A stretch of DNA of 18,597 nt from contig JAJYTI010000021.1 of NCBI GenBank assembly GCA_021793135.1, forward strand, positions 1 through 18,597, read 5' to 3'. The notes beneath the pieces were generated by a model. It had not been told where the DNA came from, made no database searches, and saw only the letters and a list, made by a program, of their open reading frames with translations. Source of the stretch: Bacteroidota bacterium. Its GTDB lineage: Bacteria > Bacteroidota > Bacteroidia > Flavobacteriales > Flavobacteriaceae. Position numbers and translations under genes: made by a program. Of the stretch, positions 7,861 through 15,390 are shown in pieces. The stretch's first letter is position 1. Each line of letters starts with the position of its first letter.

Positions 7861-8607
7861 ATGGAATATAATCGTCCTTTGTCTGTTAAGCGTATAAGAG
7901 TGATTCGAGAAGCTCTTGGATATAATATTGAGGAATTTTCTAACCGATTGGATTTTTCTGAATATGAAGTCGTCGAAAATAGTAATATAGATTTACCAGG
8001 TATTCTTGTTGCAAAATTAATGCAGGTGTTTTCTGTCAATCCTTTATGGTTATATGGAGAAAGTACCATGCGTTTTTTGAATACTACCTCAAATACTTCT
8101 CCTAAGTATATTACTATAAACGAATCTGGTGAAGAGGATATTTTGTTAGTTAATCAAAAAGCATCCGCTGGATATCCACAAAACATCCAAGATCAAGATT
8201 GGTATAAGGAACTTCCTTCAATGAAGCTGCCTTTATCGAATTATAGAAATGCCACATATAGAGGTTTTCAAGTGGAGGGCGATAGTATGTTGCCTAATAT
8301 TAGTCCTGGTGATTGGGTAATTGGTAGAGCAGTGCCTAGTATAAGAGAATTGAGTTCAGGAAAGGTATATATTATAGTATTACAAGATGCTGTAGTAGTA
8401 AAACAGGTGCTTGTTGCTAATAATAAATCGAATACTTTTTTATTACGTTCTACAAATATGGAATATGAAGATATAATTGTATCCATAAATGAGATTCAGG
8501 AATTATGGGAAGTAAATAGCAAATTGACATTTGCTATGGATGTATCTAAACAAAACAATCTTAGAAAAGAATTACAAGAGTCTATGCGGAATTTTACGAA
8601 TAGATAA
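7861..8607 (+). CDS. LexA-like HTH / S24 self-cleaving-type transcriptional regulator
   Basis: A 248-residue protein. Residues 5-70 resemble an XRE-like helix-turn-helix (LSVKRIRVIREALGYNIEEF), divergent and lacking a textbook pattern. Residues 93-215 form a LexA/UmuD/CI-type S24 domain. The key residues are present: a candidate Ala103-Gly104 cleavage bond (QKASAGYP), nucleophile Ser142 in VEGDSMLPNISPGDWVIG, and general-base Lys181 in VVVKQV. The Ser-Lys spacing of 39 is close to LexA's 37. It should therefore be able to cleave itself or respond to RecA, but whether it governs an SOS set is unknown; its HTH is not the LexA winged helix. It stands alone, with no umuDC or phage genes beside it, so it looks like a chromosomal regulator. 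The C-terminal tail (NNLRKELQESMRNFTNR) is a short charged helix. Its stop is 4 bp from the waaA stop. Confidence 0.85.
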   Translation: MEYNRPLSVKRIRVIREALGYNIEEFSNRLDFSEYEVVENSNIDLPGILVAKLMQVFSVNPLWLYGESTMRFLNTTSNTSPKYITINESGEEDILLVNQKASAGYPQNIQDQDWYKELPSMKLPLSNYRNATYRGFQVEGDSMLPNISPGDWVIGRAVPSIRELSSGKVYIIVLQDAVVVKQVLVANNKSNTFLLRSTNMEYEDIIVSINEIQELWEVNSKLTFAMDVSKQNNLRKELQESMRNFTNR

Positions 8608-8611
8608 TAAC

Positions 8612-9856
8612 TTATTTTATAAACTTACGTAGGAGCTGCATACTTTTTTCTGTAGCTCCTGCCTGTTGTTGAATAAATTTTTGAGCATTATTGCCTTTTT
8701 CTTTTCTATATACAACATCAGAAACCATTTTGTTTAATAATTGATTTACCTCTTCAGAGTTTGACACAAAGAATCCAGCATCAGCATTAGCTAAATCATC
8801 GGCTTCTGGATGTTTATCTATGTTCTTTCCATATAACACAGGTATACCAAAGGTGGCGGGCTCTAAAATATTATGGAGTCCTGTTGTGCCCATTGCGCCA
8901 CCTACATATGCAATATCTGCATAAGCATACGCTCTTCCTAGATAACCTATAGTGTCTATAATAAAAACGGAACTACCAGTTAATTCCACACTATTGTAGT
9001 TCGACCAAAGACTTGATTTTTTTTGTATATTATTTCTAAACTTTTCTATCCTTGAAGCCTGAATTTGATGTGGAGCGATAACAAACTTTATATCTGTAGG
9101 ACAATTTTGAATATATTTTAATAGAGCTTCTTCATCCTCACCCCAAGTGCTACCACATACTATGCATACTCTAGCATTACTGCAAAATTCCTCTAGAAAA
9201 TCTAATTTATTGTTTCTTTTCGTTTGTTCAATTACCCTATCATATCTTGTGTCTCCACTTACTATACTATGCGTATACCCGATTTTTTTCAATAATTCTA
9301 AAGACTCTTTATTCTGTACTCCAATTGCATTAAATAGAAGTAAAGCTTTTGTGCGGAATCCGTTTGGGTTTTTAAAAAAAGATTGATTTGGTCGGAATAA
9401 TGCAGAAATTAATATTCTTGGAATATTGTGTTTCTTTAATTGATGCATAAAGTTTGGCCATATTTCATACTTTACAAATATGGCTACTTCTGGCATTAAT
9501 GCATCAATGAATTTTTTTGCGTTCTTATTGGTATCTATAGGTAGGTAACTAACATAGTCTACCTCATTCGTGTCCTTTTTTATTTCATAACCAGAAGGTG
9601 AAAAAAATGTGAGCCATATTTTGTGCGTTGGATATTCTTTTCTAATGGCATGAATTACCGGTATGGCTTGTTCATACTCTCCTAGAGAAGCAGCGTGTAT
9701 CCATATAATTCTGTCGTTAGGATTTCTTGTGGTTTGGATATGTTTTATTAAGCCTTTTCTTCCGAGAACAAAGAGTCGCATTTTTTTGCTAAACCAACCT
9801 GAAATAGGCAGTAGAAAGGATACTAAGGATAGCAATAAAGAGTAAATGCGTAACAT
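8612..9856 (-). CDS. waaA: 3-deoxy-D-manno-octulosonic acid (Kdo) transferase
   Basis: A 414-residue GT30 glycosyltransferase that moves Kdo from CMP-Kdo onto lipid A precursor at the inner membrane, starting the LPS core. The N-terminus is a membrane anchor (IYSLLLSLVSFLLPISGW). The catalytic Glu is at 60 in IHAASLGEYEQA, at the same number as in E. coli WaaA. It is followed by TFFSPSGYE, a conserved substrate-side motif, and VKYEIWPN. The C-terminal half has SGDTRYDRV, CGSTWGEDE, VIAPHQI, and the nucleotide-binding AYVGGAMGTTGLHNILEPATFGIPVLYG. Length is normal. It is convergent with the S24 regulator and divergent from the aminotransferase-galE operon, which also supplies sugars for the cell envelope. 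Confidence 0.96.
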   Translation of the reverse strand: MLRIYSLLLSLVSFLLPISGWFSKKMRLFVLGRKGLIKHIQTTRNPNDRIIWIHAASLGEYEQAIPVIHAIRKEYPTHKIWLTFFSPSGYEIKKDTNEVDYVSYLPIDTNKNAKKFIDALMPEVAIFVKYEIWPNFMHQLKKHNIPRILISALFRPNQSFFKNPNGFRTKALLLFNAIGVQNKESLELLKKIGYTHSIVSGDTRYDRVIEQTKRNNKLDFLEEFCSNARVCIVCGSTWGEDEEALLKYIQNCPTDIKFVIAPHQIQASRIEKFRNNIQKKSSLWSNYNSVELTGSSVFIIDTIGYLGRAYAYADIAYVGGAMGTTGLHNILEPATFGIPVLYGKNIDKHPEADDLANADAGFFVSNSEEVNQLLNKMVSDVVYRKEKGNNAQKFIQQQAGATEKSMQLLRKFIK

Positions 9857-9913
9857 AGATTAATTCAGCTTTATGATTTGAGGTTAAAAATACGTTTCTT
9901 TCTGCAAATTACG

Positions 9914-9943
9914 TTGTCCGAAACTTGTAATTTAGTAGTTTTG
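9914..9943 (+). promoter_or_regulatory. Promoter of the aminotransferase-galE operon
   Basis: TTG (9914-9916), a 19-base spacer and TAGTTTTG (9936-9943) match the Bacteroidetes TTG-N19-TAnnTTTG consensus. Transcription would begin near 9950, giving a leader of about 55 bases. Confidence 0.7.
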
Positions 9944-9957
9944 TTTAGATAACAAAA

Positions 9958-9986
9958 ATGCTTTAGAAGCTTAGGTTTTAAAGCAT
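9958..9986 (+). other. Leader hairpin before the aminotransferase gene
   Basis: ATGCTTTA (9958-9965) pairs perfectly with TAAAGCAT (9979-9986) around a 13-base loop, within the predicted 5' leader and 19 bases before the ATG. It may affect translation or stability. No known RNA family is recognised. Confidence 0.4.
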
Positions 9987-10005
9987 ATAATAACTTAGAT
10001 AAGCT

Positions 10006-11169
10006 ATGAAGAAGATACAAATGGTAGACCTACAAGGTCAGTATCAAAAAATTAAAGCGCAGGTAGATGCATCTATTCATGAGGTACTAGATTCTGCAGC
10101 ATTCATAAATGGGCCGGAAGTACATGCTTTCCAAAAAGAATTAGAAGAATATTTAGGTGTTAAACACGTGATACCTTGTGCCAACGGAACAGATGCACTT
10201 CAAATTGCCATGATGGGGTTGGGATTAAAACCGGGAGATGAAGTAATAACTGCCGACTTTACTTTTGCCGCTACCGTAGAGGTTATAGCTTTATTAGGAT
10301 TGACACCAGTACTGGTAGATGTAGATCCAGTAACATTTAATATAGATGTAAATGCAATTGAAAAAGCAATTACACCAAAAACAAAAGCAATTGTTCCTGT
10401 ACATTTATTTGGTTTGTCTGCAGATATGGAGCCTATACTAGAATTGGCTAAAAAACACAACTTATTTGTTATCGAAGACAATGCTCAGGCAATTGGAGCT
10501 CCTTATAAATTTAGTGATGGAAAAGTAATGAAAACGGGTGCTATGGGAGATATAGGTACTACGTCATTCTTCCCTTCTAAAAACTTAGGATGTTATGGCG
10601 ATGGAGGTGCTATTTTCACGAATGATGATGATTTAGCATATACGCTTCGAGGAATTGTAAATCATGGTATGTACGAGCGTTATCATCACGATGTAGTAGG
10701 AGTAAACTCTCGATTAGATTCATTGCAAGCAGTTGTGTTACGAGCCAAACTACCAAATTTAGATGATTATAATCAAGCTAGAAGAACATCGGCTAGATTG
10801 TATTCTGAAAAGTTGGCTGATCTAGATAATGTAATAACTCCAACTGGTGCAAAAGATAATACAACAGATGATTATGGAATTTGTGACAATCATGTTTTCC
10901 ATCAATACACATTGCGAATTAAGGGAATAGATAGAGATGCTTTAGTAAAATATCTGAATAGTAAGGATATTCCATGTGGGGTATACTATCCAATTCCATT
11001 GCACTTGCAAAAGGCATATGCCGATAGTCGATACAATGAGTCTGATTTTGAAGTAACTAATACGTTGGTAAAAGAAGTGATTTCTTTACCTATGCATACA
11101 GAATTAGACGAAGAACAAATTACTTATATAACAGATCATATTAAAGAGTTTATAAAACAAAATGGATAA
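10006..11169 (+). CDS. DegT/DnrJ/EryC1/StrS-family sugar aminotransferase
   Basis: A 387-residue PLP enzyme that aminates a nucleotide-linked keto-sugar. Visible family features are CANGTDALQIAM (cofactor phosphate site, about 58-69), GDEVITADFTFAATVE, Asp158 in VIEDNAQAIGA (PLP nitrogen contact) and the Schiff-base Lys192 in FFPSKNLGCYGDGG. VGVNSRLDSLQA follows. The overall sequence is closest in my memory to WbpE-type aminotransferases acting on UDP-2-acetamido-3-keto sugars, so a UDP-2,3-diamino sugar for LPS or capsule is likely but not certain. There is a short insertion around 275-292 (TPTGAKDNTTDDYGICDNHVF). Its stop overlaps the start of galE by 8 bases, so the two are co-translated. 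No other polysaccharide genes are beside it. Confidence 0.92.
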   Translation: MKKIQMVDLQGQYQKIKAQVDASIHEVLDSAAFINGPEVHAFQKELEEYLGVKHVIPCANGTDALQIAMMGLGLKPGDEVITADFTFAATVEVIALLGLTPVLVDVDPVTFNIDVNAIEKAITPKTKAIVPVHLFGLSADMEPILELAKKHNLFVIEDNAQAIGAPYKFSDGKVMKTGAMGDIGTTSFFPSKNLGCYGDGGAIFTNDDDLAYTLRGIVNHGMYERYHHDVVGVNSRLDSLQAVVLRAKLPNLDDYNQARRTSARLYSEKLADLDNVITPTGAKDNTTDDYGICDNHVFHQYTLRIKGIDRDALVKYLNSKDIPCGVYYPIPLHLQKAYADSRYNESDFEVTNTLVKEVISLPMHTELDEEQITYITDHIKEFIKQNG

Positions 11170-12178
11170 AATTTTAGTTACTGGTGGTTTAGGTTATATC
11201 GGTTCGCATGTAGTAGTTGAGTTACTCGAGAAAGGAAATCAAGTTGTAATTATAGATGATTTATCTAATGCATATGAGAGTGTTTTGGATGGAATCCAAA
11301 AAATTACAGATAAGCGCCCTTTATGGGAAAATGTCGATATAAAAGATAAAACTAGCTTATCTAGTTTTTTCGATAAACACCAGGGCTTTGATGGTGTGAT
11401 TCATTTTGCAGCAAGTAAATCGGTAGGAGAGAGCGTAGCCAATCCTATGTTGTATTATCAGAATAATGTAGTAGGCTTATTGAACCTAATTGATGCTTGT
11501 TTAAAAAATAATGTCAATAATTTTATTTTTAGTTCTTCATGTACAGTTTATGGTAAGCCTGATAATTTACCCATAAGTGAGGATGAACCTATAAAACCTG
11601 CATCTTCTCCATATGGAGCTACCAAACAAATGGGGGAGCAGATTTTAGAAGATTTCTCTAAATCACATGGACTAAAAACTATATTCTTACGATACTTTAA
11701 TCCAGTTGGAGCGCATTCATCGGGACTTATTGGAGAACTTCCTATAAATACTCCTCAGAATTTAGTTCCGTTTGTAACGCAAACTGCTGCAGGTGTTCTA
11801 GAGAAACTTACTGTGTTTGGTGATGATTATGATACGCCAGATGGCAGTTGTATCCGAGATTATATCCATGTTCAAGATTTAGCAGATGCACATATTGCTG
11901 CGTTAAATTATCTTGAATCATCTAAAGAAACTTGTGAAGTATTCAATATAGGAACAGGACAAGGGAATAGTGTTTTGGAATTAATAAATTCCTTTATGGA
12001 AGTAACAGGAGTAGAAGTACCCTATGAAGTTGGAGAAAGACGTGCTGGAGATCTTCCAGAATTATATGCAAATCCTGAGAAAGCAATCCGAAAATTGAAT
12101 TGGAAGTCGAAGTTGGATATGAAGCAAGCTTTGCTTGATGCATGGCGTTGGGAGAAGAATTACAGAGGTATAAAATAA
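11162..12178 (+). CDS. galE: UDP-glucose 4-epimerase
   Basis: A 338-residue short-chain dehydrogenase/reductase that interconverts UDP-glucose and UDP-galactose (or the N-acetyl forms), using tightly bound NAD. It has the NAD-binding TGGLGYIGSH (7-16), Asp32-Asp33 after the second strand, the HFAASKSVGESV loop, catalytic Ser126 in FSSSCTVYG, and Tyr151/Lys155 in PYGATKQMGE. Sugar-binding RYFNPVGAH, RDYIHVQDLADAH and the C-terminal ERRAGDLPELYA follow. It is full length. Its ATG overlaps the upstream aminotransferase stop, so it is the second gene of that operon. The pair likely supplies sugar nucleotides for surface polysaccharide or LPS. Confidence 0.97.
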   Translation: MDKILVTGGLGYIGSHVVVELLEKGNQVVIIDDLSNAYESVLDGIQKITDKRPLWENVDIKDKTSLSSFFDKHQGFDGVIHFAASKSVGESVANPMLYYQNNVVGLLNLIDACLKNNVNNFIFSSSCTVYGKPDNLPISEDEPIKPASSPYGATKQMGEQILEDFSKSHGLKTIFLRYFNPVGAHSSGLIGELPINTPQNLVPFVTQTAAGVLEKLTVFGDDYDTPDGSCIRDYIHVQDLADAHIAALNYLESSKETCEVFNIGTGQGNSVLELINSFMEVTGVEVPYEVGERRAGDLPELYANPEKAIRKLNWKSKLDMKQALLDAWRWEKNYRGIK

Positions 12179-12200
12179 CTTGTTAATAAGTCTTTTTGAT

Positions 12201-12230
12201 GAGGTTAATTCAAAATTAACTTTCATTTTT
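12201..12230 (+). terminator. Possible weak terminator after galE
   Basis: GTTAATT (12204-12210) pairs with AATTAAC (12214-12220) around a three-base loop, with further weak pairs outside, followed by TTTCATTTTT. All-AT pairs apart from one make it weak. The next gene could therefore be reached by read-through. Confidence 0.35.
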
Positions 12231-12285
12231 ATGGGTTTCATGATAAAAATGCCGTTATTTGCATTAAACAATAGTAAATAATATT

Positions 12286-12477
12286 ATGAAATTTATCTCC
12301 GTAAAACGGAAAACCAAGACAGAAAAAAGATTTACTAACACTATGGGAATACTTACAACTAACGTTGTTTACATTCAAAAGACATTTATGTCTATCCCAT
12401 TTAAAACCATACACAAGTACCGAGAGACATACTATGGAGAGGTCAAAGATTGCTCGGAGTGTGTATTAAGCGCTTAA
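12286..12477 (+). CDS. Small basic protein of unknown function, 63 residues
   Basis: I do not know a function for it. It starts MKFISVKRKTKTEKRF (very basic), has a central TTNVVYIQKTFMSIPFKTIHKYRETYYGEV, and ends DCSECVLSA with a CxxC pair. There is no signal peptide or membrane segment. The codon use looks like real protein, with alternating basic, hydrophobic and aromatic positions. The ATG is well placed 107 bases after galE, and two terminators follow immediately. The sequence gives the impression of a small flavobacterial conserved protein, but that is memory, not a search. A single CxxC is not enough to call a zinc site. It may be an RNA- or nucleic-acid-associated protein given its basic N-terminus, which is only a guess. 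Confidence 0.62.
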   Translation: MKFISVKRKTKTEKRFTNTMGILTTNVVYIQKTFMSIPFKTIHKYRETYYGEVKDCSECVLSA

Positions 12478-12507
12478 AGTTAAGTAGAATTAATAGTTAT
12501 AGATTTA

Positions 12508-12539
12508 GGGCCTCTTGCATTGCAAGGGGCTTTTTTATT
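12508..12539 (+). terminator. Terminator after the 63-residue gene
   Basis: GCCTCTT (12510-12516) pairs with AAGGGGC (12524-12530, one T-G pair) around loop GCATTGC, followed directly by TTTTTTATT. It is 32 bases past the stop at 12477, which supports transcription of that small gene. Confidence 0.85.
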
Positions 12540-12551
12540 AAGTGTAAATGC

Positions 12552-12589
12552 AAAAACGGGTTGTACCTAAGTACATCCCGTTTTTTTTT
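12552..12589. terminator. Bidirectional terminator between the small gene and nrdA
   Basis: AAAAACGGGTTGTAC pairs with GTACATCCCGTTTTT around loop CTAA, with one T-T mismatch. The plus strand continues with nine T's and the minus strand with five. It is 25 bases past the nrdA stop and serves both converging units. Confidence 0.85.
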
Positions 12590-12613
12590 GATTGATTTGG
12601 TTAGTTATTGTTC

Positions 12614-14260
12614 TTATGCTTCACAACTTGTGCATTGCACCATGTTAGTGATAAGTTCTTTAGAAACGCTCTGACTGCGTTGGTAATAAAGGGTTTTTAC
12701 ACCAAGTTTCCATGCTTCGATAAGTAGTTGATTTACTTCTCTAATTGGTAATTCTGCAGGGATGTTTAGATTTAAACTTTGTGCTTGATCGATATATTTT
12801 TGTCTAATGGACGCTTGTTGTATAATTTCAAGTGGACTAATCTCTTTAAATGTTTTGAATACTTCTTTTTCTTCTTCAGTCAGTATATCCAAATGTTGTA
12901 CACTTCCTTGATGTAACATAATGCTTCGCCATGTAGCCGCATCGTTGTGTCCTTTTTCTTCTAGTAATTCTTGCAGGTGCTTATTTTTTCTGATAAAATT
13001 ACCTTTTGCCAACCCTGCTTTGTAGTAATTACTACTATATGGTTCAATTCCAGGGGATGTTTGTCCAAGAATTGCCGAAGATGAGGTGGTAGGTGCAATT
13101 GCCATTAAGGTAGCATTTCGCATTCCATAGCCTTCCATTACTTCTGGTTCGCCATATTCTTTAGCTAATTGCTGACTTGCCAATTGTGCTTCGTTTTGAA
13201 TATCTTTAAATATTTTAGCATTCCATTGTTTTGCCTCAAAACTCTCAAAAGCAATTCGTTCTTTTTGTAAGAAAGAATGCCATCCCATAACACCTAAACC
13301 AATTGCACGGTGACGGATTGCAAAATTTCTAGCCGATTGTAAATATTTGTTTTCCTTGGTTTTCTCAATAAATTCACTTAATACAGCATCTAAGAAATAA
13401 GTAGCTAGTTGTACCGCATTGGTATCTTTCCATTCGTTATAAAGTTCTAAGTTCATAGAAGAAAGACAACAAATAAAAGACTCGTCTTCGTTAGAAGGTA
13501 GACTTATTTCAGCACAAAGGTTACTAGAATATATTTCATATCCTTTATCCTTATATACTTGTGGTTTGTTGTTATTTACTGTGTCTGAAAACAATAAATA
13601 TGGTAATCCTTTTTGCTGTCGGCTTTGCAATACTTTTGCCCAAAGTTTTCGTTTGTCAGCATCTCCTGCAATCATTTCTTCCATCCATTGGTCGGAAATA
13701 CAAACGCCGAAGAATAAATTTTGTATTGGGTTACCTATATTTTTAATATCTAAAAACTCTTCACAATCTTTGTGCTCGATATCTAAGTATGCTGCAAATG
13801 CTCCTCTACGCACTCCACCTTGTGATATCGTGTCCATGGCGGTATCGAATAGCTTCATGAAACTAACCGACCCAGAACTCTGTCCATTATTGGTTACTGC
13901 ACTACCTCGTGGTCTTATAGCTCCAAAATATCCAGAGGTGCCGCCTCCAATTTTTGTCTGAGCAATAACCTCTCCTAATTTGTCTGTAATTCCTTCAATT
14001 GTGTCTGGAATATATACGTTAAAACAAGAGATAGGCAATCCTCTTTCTGTACCCATATTTGCCCAAATAGGAGAGCTTAAACTCATCCATCCATTTGCAA
14101 TAAGGTTTTCAAATTCTGATGCAAGTTCGGGTTTGTTTAGATGTTTGGCTGCTGCTTGTGTTACTCTTTTAACTGCATCTTGCACGGTTTCATTTTCAAG
14201 TAGATATCCTCTTGAGAGTATTTGAGTGCTTTCTTCGTTTAACCACCAGTATTTTTTCAT
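12614..14260 (-). CDS. nrdA: Ribonucleoside-diphosphate reductase, alpha (catalytic) subunit
   Basis: The 548-residue class I catalytic subunit reduces ribonucleotides to deoxyribonucleotides. Catalytic residues by alignment with E. coli NrdA: Cys79 (PISCFNV), Asn247/Cys249/Glu251 (SSNLCAEI) and Cys264 (ICCLSSMNL). Tyr525-Tyr526 (LYYQRSQS) lie on the radical path, and Cys543/Cys546 (VQCTSCEA) in the tail are regenerated by thioredoxin. The phosphate-binding PTTSSSAILGQTSPGIEP is intact. It is much shorter than the 761-residue E. coli protein, mainly because the N-terminal ATP-cone is absent: the protein opens directly with WWLNEESTQILSRGYL. It is 24 bases downstream of nrdB on the same strand and should be co-transcribed and regulated by the upstream cobalamin riboswitch. 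Confidence 0.96.
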   Translation of the reverse strand: MKKYWWLNEESTQILSRGYLLENETVQDAVKRVTQAAAKHLNKPELASEFENLIANGWMSLSSPIWANMGTERGLPISCFNVYIPDTIEGITDKLGEVIAQTKIGGGTSGYFGAIRPRGSAVTNNGQSSGSVSFMKLFDTAMDTISQGGVRRGAFAAYLDIEHKDCEEFLDIKNIGNPIQNLFFGVCISDQWMEEMIAGDADKRKLWAKVLQSRQQKGLPYLLFSDTVNNNKPQVYKDKGYEIYSSNLCAEISLPSNEDESFICCLSSMNLELYNEWKDTNAVQLATYFLDAVLSEFIEKTKENKYLQSARNFAIRHRAIGLGVMGWHSFLQKERIAFESFEAKQWNAKIFKDIQNEAQLASQQLAKEYGEPEVMEGYGMRNATLMAIAPTTSSSAILGQTSPGIEPYSSNYYKAGLAKGNFIRKNKHLQELLEEKGHNDAATWRSIMLHQGSVQHLDILTEEEKEVFKTFKEISPLEIIQQASIRQKYIDQAQSLNLNIPAELPIREVNQLLIEAWKLGVKTLYYQRSQSVSKELITNMVQCTSCEA

Positions 14261-14284
14261 GTTGTGTTAAGTTTTATTTGTTAT

Positions 14285-15259
14285 TTAGAATAGATCGTCA
14301 GCGGTTATACTCTTGTCGTGTTTTGTATACTCTACTGGACGTTTAGCAAAAAAGTCATCTAAGCTGTTAGCTAGGATTTCTTCGTCAAACCATTGCATAG
14401 GTGCATATTCTGCATCGGTTATATTATACATGGTTTCCATTCCTAACGCTTTTAGGCTTTCGTCAATTCTAAAGCGCATAAAGGCTAGTAAATTTTCTTT
14501 TGAGAAAGCTTCTAATTCTCCGTCTTCAAAAATCCAATCTAAGATTCGCTCTTCTTTTTCCATTGCAGTAGCTAGGATAGAGCGAATTCGTAATAACATA
14601 CTTTCTGTGAAGTACTCAGGATGTTCCTCTTTTATTTTATTGATTATGTAAATACCTGCATTGGCATGGATTTGTTCATCTAGTGAGGTCCAAGCAATGA
14701 TGTTGCTGACATTTTTAAGTATGCCTTGAAATCGCGTAAAAGACAATATCACTGCAAATTGACTAAATAGAGATACATTCTCTATAAGCATAGAGAATAA
14801 GATTAAGGAGAAAACGTATTTCTCTTTCTCTTCTGATTTAGTATGTGCTAAAGCATCTGTTAGATATTCTATTCGTTCGCGAATCACATCTACTTCCATT
14901 AAACTTTCAAATGCAGTACTATAACCCAAAACTTCTAATAAACGGGAGTAAGCCTCTGAGTGCCTAAATTCGTTTTCAGCAAAAGTGCTACCTAGGCCAT
15001 TGAATTCTGGTTTAGGAAAACGTTGGTATAAATCACCCCAAAAGGTCTTGACAGAAACTTCTACTTGTGCTATGGCTAGAAGACTTCGTTTAACAGTTTG
15101 TTTTTGTTCTGAGGTTAATTTTGTGTGGAAATCTTGGATGTCTGCGGTAAAGTCTACTTCCGAATGTACCCAATACGTGCGATTAATCGCTTCTACAAAT
15201 TGCATTACCTCTGGATATTCAAAAGGCTTGTAGTGAATTCTTGGTGCGAAGATGCTCAT
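14285..15259 (-). CDS. nrdB: Ribonucleoside-diphosphate reductase, beta (radical/metal) subunit, class Id-like
   Basis: The 324-residue ferritin-like subunit builds the radical initiator for NrdA. Probable metal ligands are Glu67 (AQVEVSVK), Glu97 and His100 (ENEFRHSEAY), Glu160 (SMLIENVS), and Glu195 and His198 (LDEQIHAN). A tyrosine (Tyr104) stands where the Ia radical Tyr sits. The first ligand is Glu, not the Asp of E. coli NrdB, and Lys71 follows it. From memory, this residue set and numbering match the dimanganese, superoxide-activated class Id beta of Flavobacterium johnsoniae; the metal type is therefore inference. There is no N-terminal ATP-cone, unlike the NrdB of some other flavobacteria. 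The tail KSITADDLF should dock into NrdA. First gene of the nrdBA unit, with a 24-base gap to nrdA and a 131-base gap up to the riboswitch aptamer. Confidence 0.95.
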   Translation of the reverse strand: MSIFAPRIHYKPFEYPEVMQFVEAINRTYWVHSEVDFTADIQDFHTKLTSEQKQTVKRSLLAIAQVEVSVKTFWGDLYQRFPKPEFNGLGSTFAENEFRHSEAYSRLLEVLGYSTAFESLMEVDVIRERIEYLTDALAHTKSEEKEKYVFSLILFSMLIENVSLFSQFAVILSFTRFQGILKNVSNIIAWTSLDEQIHANAGIYIINKIKEEHPEYFTESMLLRIRSILATAMEKEERILDWIFEDGELEAFSKENLLAFMRFRIDESLKALGMETMYNITDAEYAPMQWFDEEILANSLDDFFAKRPVEYTKHDKSITADDLF

Positions 15260-15390
15260 GTTTTTTTGTCTTTAAAAATGTAGCATTTTAAAAGCAAAAA
15301 AGTGGGATGTACCTATGAGTTACTTCGTGTTCAGAGTAAATGAACAAAAGTAGGCAGGTGACATATACTTTTTATGCGAAAGCTACGTCG
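15260..15390 (-). promoter_or_regulatory. Candidate riboswitch expression platform / nrdB leader
   Basis: On the minus strand, segment 15346-15352 (TACTTTT) can pair with 15366-15372 (AAAAGTA, 7 bp). Alternatively its part 15348-15352 can pair with 15321-15325, stacked on the hairpin GTTCA/TGAAC (15341-15345 with 15329-15333). The two folds exclude each other. Nearer the start codon, CTTTTAAAATG pairs with CATTTTTAAAG around a CTA loop, with one mismatch. No classic GC-rich terminator with trailing T's is seen, so control of translation or an AT-rich terminator is possible. Confidence 0.5.

Noticed and set aside
12450..12674. 74-codon plus-strand open frame
   Set aside because: It runs through two terminators and into the end of nrdA; not plausible as a gene.
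12558..15320. Shared GGGATGTAC word near the nrdA terminator (minus strand, about 12572-12580) and in the nrdB leader (15304-15312)
   Set aside because: The match is only nine bases in one orientation and diverges at once; chance cannot be excluded, and there is no third copy.
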